Shown: in pieces, positions 1 through 6,012 of the stretch
Numbering within the stretch: position 1 is the stretch's first letter
How the letters are laid out: every line of letters starts with the position of its first letter
Assembly (NCBI GenBank): GCA_031282385.1
Contig: JAITDV010000194.1
Coordinates: 1-8,742 of the forward strand
DNA: 8,742 nucleotides
DNA from: Planctomycetaceae bacterium
Lineage (GTDB): Bacteria; Planctomycetota; Planctomycetia; Pirellulales; Thermoguttaceae
Reading direction: 5' to 3'
Made by a program: the position numbers and the translations under genes
Notes under the pieces: generated by a model
What the model saw: the letters and a program-made list of their open reading frames with translations, nothing else
What the model was told of the DNA's origin: nothing
The model's database searches: none

Positions 1-469
1 GTCCCTGAAAAAGTCTTTTTGTTGTTTTAATGGTAGCCAACTTGTTCGCGGCGAGTTCGTTTGAGCATCTGAATGGGTACTCCTTGTCAATTAATTTTGA
101 TAATAGACCTTTTCGCTAATCTGTAGGAGACCACCCCTGACCCCTCCGAAGGAGGGGAATATTCGCCTCCGAAGGAGGCGTCCCTTATTCGCCTCACTCG
201 GATGTTTCTTCTTCTTCGCCTCCATCGGAGGCGTATTCTTATTCCCCTCCTTCGGAGGGGTTAGGGGTGGTCTCGGAGGAGTTAAAGGCGGTTTTTAGTT
301 GTAGGTTTTTTGTTGCGTTGATGTATTTTTAGTTTAGAGAAAAAGGTCTAATATCTGCAAGGTTTTAAGGAAAATCTCGGATAAAACAATAACTATATTG
401 CAAATTATAACTCTAAATTGCAACCAGATAAGCCCAGAATTTATAGTACCAAATGACTTTTTCAGGGAC
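1..469. mobile_element. Remnant or non-autonomous element closed by 15-bp perfect inverted repeats
   Basis: GTCCCTGAAAAAGTC at 1-15 is the exact reverse complement of bases 455-469. The space between holds no convincing gene. Once the MITE at 104-350 is removed, about 222 bp of the outer element remain. I infer a transposon-like element with terminal inverted repeats, now reduced to its ends and itself hit by a second element. The left flank lies outside the window, so a target-site duplication cannot be tested. The window starting exactly at a repeat end may mean a contig boundary. A 33-codon open stretch on the minus strand (about 352-450) is too short to identify as transposase. Confidence 0.5.
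104..350 (+). mobile_element. MITE copy A (247 bp), inserted in the outer element
   Basis: The ends are TAGACCTTTTCGCTAA and, read inward from the right, TAGACCTTTTTCTCTAAA. A second copy lies inverted at 1685-1878. Both copies begin and end with TA, as expected for a TA target duplicated on insertion (IS630/Tc1-mariner style), although TA could simply belong to the repeat. Inside, bases 129-160 and 241-272 are 32-nt inverted repeats with one mismatch. Four 17-nt hairpins lie at 141-157, 164-180, 217-233 and 244-260, of the type CCCCTCC-loop-GGAGGGG or CGCCTCC-loop-GGAGGCG. There is no coding capacity, so mobility would need a transposase in trans. Confidence 0.75.
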
Positions 470-490
470 AACTAGTTACGCGTATGTATC

Positions 491-525
491 AAGAATATAG
501 GTAACTATTCAGCTGTGATATTCTT
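491..525 (-). terminator. Weak hairpin just after the prmC stop codon
   Basis: AAGAATAT (491-498) and ATATTCTT (518-525) form an 8-bp, mostly A-T stem with a 19-nt loop. It begins six bases past the prmC stop on the minus strand. No U-tract follows, so this is at best a weak or factor-dependent end, and chance is possible in AT-rich DNA. Confidence 0.25.
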
Positions 526-530
526 TTGTG

Positions 531-1442
531 CTATGAATTCTCACAACATGCAATTCTGCCATCATGCAAAATCTGAATGTTTTGCCATCCATTGTCCTCA
601 AGAATTTTTTTTACTTTATCTGCGATCATCGGGCTAATTTCCATTAAAAGATATCCACCTGTTTTTATTCTTTTTGCGGCTTGTGGTGTTAGTTTTGCGA
701 TTATTTCTGTACCGGTTTCACCTGCTAACAACGCTAACTTTGGTTCGTAATTTTTTATATTGACCGGAAGATTATCATATTCAACAGAACTCACATAAGG
801 CGGATTGCTCACAATAACGTCAAATTTTACATTATCATCAACTTGTTCAAATAAATCCGATTGCACAAAATTTATTTGCCTCAAAACTCCGGCAGATTCC
901 GCATTAATTTTTGCAACTCCCAGAGCTTCAGGTGAAATGTCAATTGCAGTTATCAACAACGATTTCAACTCCCGCGAATAATTTTTCGCTATTGCCACCG
1001 CTATCGCCCCGCTGCCCGTACCAACATCACAGAAGCTAATACTACCACTCAATTCTGAATTATCGTTACAATTATTCTTTCTCGCATCCAAAATCTTTAA
1101 CCTGTCCAAAGTTTCCAGAACCAATTGTTCTGTTTCCGGTCGCGGTATCAGGACATTAGAATTGACCATAAACGGAATCGAATAAAATTCTTTACTGCCT
1201 ACAAGATATGCCGCCGGTTCGCCTGCACCGCGCCGCTTAACAAATTCACGAAATATCGTCCGTTGTTCTTCAGTTGGTTCGGACGAAAAATTAGTGTAAA
1301 GTTCTATACGCTTTATTTCCATCGCTTTCGCAAGAAGAATCTGCGCATCCAACAACGGACTCTCAATACATTTGCCCTTAAAAAAATCCGCCGTCCAATT
1401 AAGCAACCGCCCAACCGTCCACTTTTCAGCTTGCTCTCTCAT
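531..1442 (-). CDS. prmC: Peptide chain release factor N5-glutamine methyltransferase (PrmC/HemK)
   Basis: PrmC transfers a methyl group from S-adenosylmethionine to the glutamine of the GGQ motif in release factors RF1 and RF2, in the cytoplasm, raising termination efficiency. From the ATG at 1442 the protein has 303 residues, normal for the family. A helical N-terminal domain (TVGRLLNWTADF, later SPLLDAQILLA) leads to LIPRPETE near residue 98-105. The Rossmann methyltransferase domain has motif I DVGTGSGAIAVAIA (about 139-152) and the catalytic NPPYVSS near 213-219, where NPPY binds the substrate glutamine. An asparagine-rich linker (KNNCNDNSELSGS) precedes motif I. The frame stays open to a TTG at 1460, adding six residues (MIDLIY). 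I prefer the ATG because MREQAEKWTVGRLL matches the family start, though neither start has a clear Shine-Dalgarno. The stop is TAG. Neighbours are MITEs on both sides; prfA is not in view. Confidence 0.93.
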   Translation of the reverse strand: MREQAEKWTVGRLLNWTADFFKGKCIESPLLDAQILLAKAMEIKRIELYTNFSSEPTEEQRTIFREFVKRRGAGEPAAYLVGSKEFYSIPFMVNSNVLIPRPETEQLVLETLDRLKILDARKNNCNDNSELSGSISFCDVGTGSGAIAVAIAKNYSRELKSLLITAIDISPEALGVAKINAESAGVLRQINFVQSDLFEQVDDNVKFDVIVSNPPYVSSVEYDNLPVNIKNYEPKLALLAGETGTEIIAKLTPQAAKRIKTGGYLLMEISPMIADKVKKILEDNGWQNIQILHDGRIACCENS

Positions 1443-1564
1443 ATAAATTAAATCAATCAAAAAAATATTGTTATTAGAACATATCCCAAAAAATAAGAGT
1501 TTTCTTAAATTACGAATTTAATATTTATATCATTTCATTCGACTGCATATTTGCAAGAAATGAT

Positions 1565-1682
1565 ATACTTGCCGCTCCTAAATTTCAATTTTCAAGATAG
1601 TGTTCATGTTTATCAAGTTCCTAAAGTCTCTTTTATTATTTACGCCTCTTACAAAATTAAAACCTAATTTTACAGTGTGAAT
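1565..1682 (-). promoter_or_regulatory. Possible decayed copy of the intergenic module upstream of prmC
   Basis: Read on the minus strand, this stretch opens with ATTCACACTGTAAAATT (compare TGTTCACACTTTAAATTT in good copies). About 110 bases later it ends with TCTTGA, AATTTAGGAGCGGCAAGTAT (compare TCTTGA, AATTTATAGTACGAGCAGTAT). Length and orientation towards prmC fit the other copies, but the central hairpin is not recognisable and the outer ACTG is missing where MITE B begins at 1685. The similarity was judged by eye and could be chance. Confidence 0.3.
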
Positions 1683-1684
1683 AT

Positions 1685-1878
1685 TAGACCTTTTCTCTAA
1701 CATAAAAATACATCAACGCAACAAAAAACCTAAAACAAAAAACCGCCTTTAACTCCTCCGAGACCACCTCTAACCCCTCCGAAGGAGGGGAATAAGAATA
1801 CGCCTCAGAGAGAGGGGAATAATTCCCCTCCTTCGGAGGGGTCAGGGGTGGTCTCCTACAGGTTAGCGAAAAGGTCTA
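1685..1878 (-). mobile_element. MITE copy B (194 bp), inverted relative to copy A
   Basis: The terminal inverted repeats TAGACCTTTTCTCTAA and TAGACCTTTTCGCTAA match at 15 of 16 positions. Reverse-complemented, the copy follows 104-350 nearly base for base, including the GGAGACCACCCCTGACCCC arm and the tract TTTTTTGTTGCGTTGATG. It is 53 bp shorter. It keeps two intact 17-nt hairpins (1774-1790, 1825-1841) plus a scrambled hybrid at 1801-1817, where copy A has four. It lies between the decayed module facing prmC and the good module at 1897. Confidence 0.75.
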
Positions 1879-1896
1879 GTATATTCAGTGATTGTT

Positions 1897-1999
1897 TTTA
1901 AACTGTTCACAATTTAATTTTCCTTACCGTCGTCTGCTTACGTATCGGAAATCAGGCTTTTACGCTCTTGAGTCTCGCGATTTATAGTACGAGCAGTAT
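1897..1999 (+). repeat. Intergenic module copy 1 (plus orientation)
   Basis: This is one of four full copies of a ~103-bp repeat. Closing inverted repeat: ACTGTTC 1902-1908 with GAGCAGT 1991-1997 (one G-U pair as RNA). Internal stem: 1932-1939 with 1950-1957, 10-nt loop, one mismatch and one G-U. Promoter-like core: TTTACG 1959-1964, 18-nt spacer, TATAGT 1983-1988. Unlike the other copies it has no gene ahead of it. It points into the 3' end of the O-antigen ligase gene, whose stop codon is only 29 bp away, so any transcript would be antisense to that gene. Confidence 0.75.
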
Positions 2000-2027
2000 A
2001 TTGGTCAAAGAGTCAACTTCTAATTTA

Positions 2028-4484
2028 TTACGATTTAATTTTATTCTCATTTTCTTGCGATTTTTTTGTGTCTTCAATGTAATACAACAAGGCTTCACGT
2101 TTGTCGGGTTTGATTTTTAATTCGATGTGTTTCATTTGATCGTCAAGATTGATTGCAATTTCGGCGTGGATTCGGGACTCGGATTTTTTGCCAAGTTGAT
2201 AAAGAATTATTGCCAAAGCCGTATGTATTGTTGCGTTGTTTGGATAGTATTTTACAGCTTCTCTGTAAATGTCAATTGATGACTCCGCCAACTTTATGTC
2301 CTTTAATCTTCGTCCAGCTTCCGCCCGCATATCCGCACAACTATATCGTATCATTCCAGATCGCGGCGCAAGTTTCATCGCTTTTGCTTGAGCCGACTCA
2401 ACAATTGCATACCATTTTGTGTTGCTCGGATCACGCAAATGGCACAACATCGCCATTCTCGCTAATCGATCTTGAATCATTGCCGAATAAGGATCAGCAT
2501 TCACTGCATCCAACAACACCAAAACTTGCTCATCAATATCGCCCGCTAGTTCCAATCTATACAAAATATTATTCGAATTCACTACCTGCCGAAAACCAAA
2601 AAAATTAACAAATAACACCAAAATAATAAACGTAACAGAAATTACATACCGCAACTTCAATTGTAATTTACCTTCCTCAAGTGTCGTTTGCCGATTTGCA
2701 AGAATCGATAAAAAAAGCCAAATCAAAATCGCCATGTTTGTCATTGATATACCACTCGACGCAGAAATATGTACAAATAACACAATTATCACAACCAAAA
2801 TCAACGCCGACGGAATCCGCTCAAACTTGCCAATATCAATAAATCCAAACAAAAGAAAAACAACCGTTGACGCTAACAACGAATCAAAACCAAGAGGCGA
2901 CTCCGAATACAAAGATAAAAAAAACGCAAAATAACAACCAATCAATCCGCCAATAAAATAAGGAAACGTCCAACCTAACTGTTGTTGATGTTGATTTAAT
3001 TCGTTCTGTATTTTTTTATCTACAGTCTCTATTGTTTTGTTTGTTATCTCTGTTGTCTTGTCTCGAATTCGGCAACAAATCAAACCAACCGCCAAAACAA
3101 AAATCAATACCGACGGAATTCCACAATTCGACGCAATCTCAAAAACAAAATTATGCGGATCAGATATCTCTTCACTTGAAATCGGCAATTTGTAACGAGT
3201 ATAAGTATGCTTAAAATTGCCCGTGCCGCAGCCCAAAACCGGATAATCACGAATCATACCCAACGTTGCCGTCCAATATTCCAATCTAAAACCGAACGAT
3301 TTTTTGGCGCCGCTAATTAAATCTTTGCCCGACGTCATACTGACCGCTGCTATTGCCGCAATCAGAATTATTGTTACGATAAATAAAAATCGTTTTACTG
3401 TCTTGCCAAGTCTGCGTTTAACCAACAAAAACGCCAGCAGCACAAATCCCAATCCCACCGCTACAAAACCGCTACGGCTCTTCGCCAACACAAAACCCAC
3501 AAATAACATCAACGTAAATATTCCAAACACTATATGATGCAAATAATCGTATCGAAAACACATTAGAATCCGACGGCGTAAAGATATTAAATCGGACTTG
3601 CCGCGAGATAAGCCTGCGCGCGTTTCCGAAAATTTATGCGCAAACAATTTAAAAAACGTAATCGGGTTGTTATCGGATTTATGTATCGATTGACCTAGCG
3701 TGTAAATTCCCAAAATAAAAATTAAACAACAACCAAGGAAACCACCAAGAGTATTGCTGATCGAATACGTTCCTACAGGCAATGCCGTTATAAGACGTGA
3801 ATAAACCATATCCCATGCCGGAGTTCCGGGTTCAAGTGTAGGGTCTGCTTGTTTTACTAATTTGATCGGGTCTTCTTTGATGAGTTGTTTTATTGTAGGA
3901 ATCTCGACAAATTGCTGATAAATTGCCAAAACGGATTCTGTAGAAGCGACTGCAATTACTATACCAAAAATTACAGCAACTACTTTTATATCGTGAAGCA
4001 ATTGTCTGAAAACAAACCACGCCGACAAACAAAGAATCCAAACAGAAAACATGTTAAACGTAGGACGCGGCGCACCGCCGTTAAACAAATTCCAGATTGT
4101 TGACAAGAACACATAAAAGAAAAATAAATAAACCGCAATATCAATAGGTCTAAATACCAATCTCATCGCTTTACGCTTGAAAATAATCGGCGCAGAAGTT
4201 AAACCAACAGCAAAAATAAGCCATAAAATCGCAGGAAAATGAACTATCCCGCTACGCTCATTCAAATCGCCGGAAAGAAATAACGTCATCGAAACAAGCC
4301 CCGAAATAATCGCTCCACTATACCAACTAACTCCAAAATAATCCGAAGCGGAATTCGAATCATTTGAATTATTGGGGGCAAGCTCATTGTTGTTATTACA
4401 CGAATGAGATTTTGTATTATCCAATGATAAATTTCGAATCCGCGAAATACGTGATTTCTTGATCTGTTCCGATTTGTTACTCAT
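2028..4484 (-). CDS. O-antigen ligase/polymerase-family (Wzy_C) membrane protein with TPR-like C-terminus
   Basis: An 818-residue polytopic inner-membrane protein with roughly 13-15 hydrophobic segments (for example about 54-73, 84-102, 113-131, 240-262, 313-355, 364-382, 506-524, 556-595, 612-630). The Wzy_C/O-antigen ligase signature is present: AKSRSGF (334-340), then a presumed periplasmic loop with R400, W404, P415, GCGTGNF (418-424) and DPHNF (442-446). Family members join or polymerise lipid-linked glycans; sequence alone cannot separate ligase from polymerase. Residues ~640-805 are soluble and helical with TPR-like repeats (DIYREAVKYYPNNATIHTAL is the clearest), perhaps binding a partner. 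Residues 1-50 form a polar, Asn/Ser-rich cytoplasmic tail, and an extra polar loop lies near 473-503. The start is the ATG at 4484 without an obvious ribosome binding site. No other glycan genes are adjacent. A module copy sits 72 bp upstream and probably supplies the promoter. Confidence 0.85.
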   Translation of the reverse strand: MSNKSEQIKKSRISRIRNLSLDNTKSHSCNNNNELAPNNSNDSNSASDYFGVSWYSGAIISGLVSMTLFLSGDLNERSGIVHFPAILWLIFAVGLTSAPIIFKRKAMRLVFRPIDIAVYLFFFYVFLSTIWNLFNGGAPRPTFNMFSVWILCLSAWFVFRQLLHDIKVVAVIFGIVIAVASTESVLAIYQQFVEIPTIKQLIKEDPIKLVKQADPTLEPGTPAWDMVYSRLITALPVGTYSISNTLGGFLGCCLIFILGIYTLGQSIHKSDNNPITFFKLFAHKFSETRAGLSRGKSDLISLRRRILMCFRYDYLHHIVFGIFTLMLFVGFVLAKSRSGFVAVGLGFVLLAFLLVKRRLGKTVKRFLFIVTIILIAAIAAVSMTSGKDLISGAKKSFGFRLEYWTATLGMIRDYPVLGCGTGNFKHTYTRYKLPISSEEISDPHNFVFEIASNCGIPSVLIFVLAVGLICCRIRDKTTEITNKTIETVDKKIQNELNQHQQQLGWTFPYFIGGLIGCYFAFFLSLYSESPLGFDSLLASTVVFLLFGFIDIGKFERIPSALILVVIIVLFVHISASSGISMTNMAILIWLFLSILANRQTTLEEGKLQLKLRYVISVTFIILVLFVNFFGFRQVVNSNNILYRLELAGDIDEQVLVLLDAVNADPYSAMIQDRLARMAMLCHLRDPSNTKWYAIVESAQAKAMKLAPRSGMIRYSCADMRAEAGRRLKDIKLAESSIDIYREAVKYYPNNATIHTALAIILYQLGKKSESRIHAEIAINLDDQMKHIELKIKPDKREALLYYIEDTKKSQENENKIKS

Positions 4485-4555
4485 GCTAATGCCAAGTATT
4501 TTATTTAATGGAATTGTTCACTCATGAATTTTTGATAATATCCGCCGGCTTAATC

Positions 4556-4674
4556 ATACTGCTCGTACTATAATTGCCCGTACCATAAATTGCGCAACTC
4601 AAAAACGTAAAAGTCTGCTTTCTGATAAGTAAACAGACGGCGTCAAAATAAATTTAAGGTGTGAACAGTTTAAA
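4556..4674 (-). repeat. Intergenic module copy 4, upstream of the O-antigen ligase gene
   Basis: Minus-strand copy. Closing pair ACTGTTC (4669-4663) with GAGCAGT (4564-4558). Internal stem GTCTGTTT (4638-4631) with AAGCAGAC (4620-4613), again with a 10-nt loop. Relative to the copy at 8443 the second base pair changes from C-G to T-A on both sides, and the sixth becomes a G-U. Core TTTACG (4611-4606), 18-nt spacer, TATGGT (4587-4582). A 15-bp near-exact tandem duplication adds a second TATAGT (4572-4567), making this copy longer than the rest. It ends 71 bp before the start codon at 4484 and is the likely promoter region of that gene. Confidence 0.75.
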
Positions 4675-4743
4675 ATTAATTTTATTCGATTTTGTTTTTT
4701 AAGATAATGTTCATTTGTTCTCAAAGTCAATTTTGTTATTAGG

Positions 4744-4903
4744 TACTTCTAAAAACTCATTCTGTCCACGAATTTTCACAAAAGATCACGAATTAAATAA
4801 TTTGTGCAAATTTGTGTCAACTCGTGGATAAAATAAATTTATTGTCTAAACTTGTCAATCCTGAAAATTTTGATAGCTCTGTAAAAAATAGTTTTTTAGA
4901 AGT
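4744..4903. repeat. Nested palindromic spacer between acpS and the O-antigen ligase gene
   Basis: ACTTCTAAAAACT near 4744 and AGTTTTTTAGAAGT near 4890-4903 form an outer inverted repeat with one A/T length difference. Within it, 4766-4827 is a 62-nt imperfect palindrome: CCACGA pairs with TCGTGG, TCACAAA with TTTGTGT, and CACGAATTA with TAATTTGTG. Repeats of the type 'cacgaatt...aatttgtgtcaa...tcgtgg' are common between genes in many bacterial genomes. No gene is seen here. It could be a mobile repeat or act as a transcription end for acpS. Confidence 0.45.
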
Positions 4904-4931
4904 TGTCTGAAGTAAAAAAATTTATAACAGA

Positions 4932-4960
4932 ATTGTGACAACTATTCGCAACTACACAAT
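4932..4960 (-). terminator. Candidate weak terminator overlapping the acpS stop
   Basis: On the minus strand ATTGTG (4960-4955) and CACAAT (4937-4932) can form a 6-bp stem spanning the acpS stop codon. A run of T (ATAAATTTTTTTAC) follows about ten bases later. The stem is short and the T-run is displaced, so support is weak. Confidence 0.2.
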
Positions 4961-5331
4961 GCAATAGCAAAAGCAACAGCGTAGGCTTCGCAATGAGTGA
5001 TGCTGATTTGAATTTCATTTATGCCGAGATTATTTGCGATTTTGTTTGCGCCGTTGTGTAGGTTTATAATTGGTTTTCCGCCGGATTGATTTACGACTTC
5101 AACATCTGTCCACGCAATACCGGAAATCCAACCCGTTCCCAATGCTTTTAATACAGCTTCTTTTGCTGCCCATCGACCGGCGTAATGTTGATTTGAGTTT
5201 TTGCGGCTGGAGCAATATTGATTTTCCAAATCAGTAAAAACCATCCGCACAAAATTATCCCGATGCCGTAATAACATCCGACTAATCCGCTCACACTCAA
5301 TTATGTCAGTACCTATTCCAATAACACGCAT
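4942..5331 (-). CDS. acpS: Holo-[acyl-carrier-protein] synthase
   Basis: AcpS moves the 4'-phosphopantetheine arm from coenzyme A to a serine of apo-acyl carrier protein, activating it for fatty-acid synthesis; it is a cytoplasmic, usually trimeric enzyme. From the ATG at 5331 it has 129 residues, the usual family length. It opens with MRVIGIGTDIIECERI, whose Asp9 is the Mg-binding acid. It continues with VFTDLENQYC (31-40), AGRWAAKEAVLKALGTG (51-67, with the Lys57-Glu58 pair of the active site) and the C-terminal SITHCEAYAVAFAIAL (110-125, with the family's conserved His113). The frame extends 33 codons further upstream to 5430. That extension (MLSVISMFVLAK...) is not family-like, while the internal ATG has a good ribosome binding site, so I chose 5331. 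It is apparently monocistronic, divergent from the EF-G-like gene. No module copy points at it. Confidence 0.94.
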   Translation of the reverse strand: MRVIGIGTDIIECERISRMLLRHRDNFVRMVFTDLENQYCSSRKNSNQHYAGRWAAKEAVLKALGTGWISGIAWTDVEVVNQSGGKPIINLHNGANKIANNLGINEIQISITHCEAYAVAFAIALCSCE

Positions 5332-5340
5332 TTTAAAATG

Positions 5341-5346
5341 TCCCTT
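5341..5346 (-). promoter_or_regulatory. Ribosome binding site of acpS
   Basis: On the minus strand AAGGGA lies nine bases before the ATG at 5331. It decides between this start and the 33-codon-longer frame, and the resulting protein begins exactly where AcpS proteins normally begin. Confidence 0.65.
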
Positions 5347-5734
5347 ATTAAATTCGTAACATTCAGTGAATCGAGTATCGCCTAATAATTTATTTTTTGC
5401 CAAAACAAACATTGAGATCACTGACAACAAAAAAAATTTTTATATCGAAATACATTTGGACTAAATATTTTATTTGTATTCAAAAATAATTCTCCCGATG
5501 ATCTCTGTATTAAATTTTGAAATAATATTATCAGAGTTACTTTAATTCTTAAAATTTCAAATTTTTTCTCAATATTACAGAATCCCCATCTAAAACCGGC
5601 GAGATTGTAAATCGCTTTAAGTATCTTGTCCACTGGCTCAAAATATATCAAAGTAAATGTTCGTAAATTTATGATTACGAATTTCAAATTTCAAAATTTC
5701 GAAATTTCGAGTCCCAAAATTACGAATTCCTAAA
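5347..5734. other. Gene-free AT-rich stretch upstream of acpS
   Basis: About 390 bp without a supported gene. Open frames here (for example 89 codons on the minus strand, 5418-5687) have AT-driven composition, no ribosome binding site and no recognisable motif. A slightly GC-richer island at about 5581-5645 could be a remnant of something older. Near 5680-5735 the sequence becomes a string of GAAATTTC-like short palindromes. The acpS promoter should lie here, but I cannot place it. Confidence 0.4.
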
Positions 5735-5838
5735 TTTAAACTGTTCGCACTTTAAATTTCCTTTACCTTCACCTGCTTACCAATCGTAAAGCCGGCTTTT
5801 ACGATCTTGAGTCCAACAATTTATAGTACGGGCAGTAT
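5735..5838 (+). repeat. Intergenic module copy 2, upstream of the EF-G-like gene
   Basis: Closing pair ACTGTTC 5740-5746 with GGGCAGT 5830-5836 (pairs throughout if two G-U are allowed). Internal stem 5771-5778 with 5789-5796, 10-nt loop, two mismatches. Core TTTACG 5798-5803, 18-nt spacer, TATAGT 5822-5827. It points at the EF-G-like gene. If the core is a promoter, transcription would start near 5834 and leave a leader of about 180 nt. Confidence 0.75.
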
Positions 5839-6012
5839 GGACCATCCCCCTACTTGAATAGGTCTGTTTAATCTTGTAGAATTCGCCGCCTTATTGAATT
5901 TCGTTGATTCGGTAATGTTGCAGCTGGCTCTCCGGCGTGTAAGTTTGGTTGGGGCGGCTCTGATTTTTCGTAACAAAAAACAGTATCAAAAAAATAGAAA
6001 GGGGTAACATTT
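5839..6012 (+). promoter_or_regulatory. Leader region and ribosome binding site of the EF-G-like gene
   Basis: About 174 bp separate the module from the start codon, much longer than for the gene at 8577. No convincing leader peptide or known riboswitch is visible. GCCGCC (5885-5890) and GGCGGC (5953-5958) could pair over a long distance. AAAGGGG at 5998-6004 is a strong Shine-Dalgarno sequence eight bases before the ATG at 6013. Confidence 0.45.

Noticed and set aside
104..350. CRISPR-like array suggested by repeated 17-nt CCCCTCC/GGAGGGG units
   Set aside because: Units are palindromic, irregularly spaced and bounded by TIRs. The element recurs inverted at 1685-1878, so it is a MITE.
1125..1451. 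108-codon plus-strand frame over prmC, and similar antisense frames over the O-antigen ligase and EF-G-like genes
   Set aside because: They lie opposite strongly supported genes and show no motifs; they are shadows of the real coding strand.
1443..1460. TTG start giving six extra residues on PrmC
   Set aside because: The extra MIDLIY is not family-like and the ATG at 1442 gives the normal start. It cannot be fully excluded, because neither start has a clear ribosome binding site.
5332..5430. 33-codon N-terminal extension of acpS
   Set aside because: Family proteins begin at MRVIGIGTD, and a good ribosome binding site precedes that internal ATG.
5553..5666. 37-codon plus-strand frame including TGEIVNRFKYLVHWLKIYQ
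   Set aside because: It looks slightly protein-like but has no start codon context or ribosome binding site and is too short to identify.
5418..5687. 89-codon minus-strand open frame upstream of acpS
   Set aside because: AT-driven composition, no ribosome binding site, no recognisable motif. It only touches the unlikely long form of acpS.
5839..6012. Riboswitch in the EF-G-like leader
   Set aside because: Only a distant GCCGCC/GGCGGC pairing is visible and no known aptamer motif was recognised.
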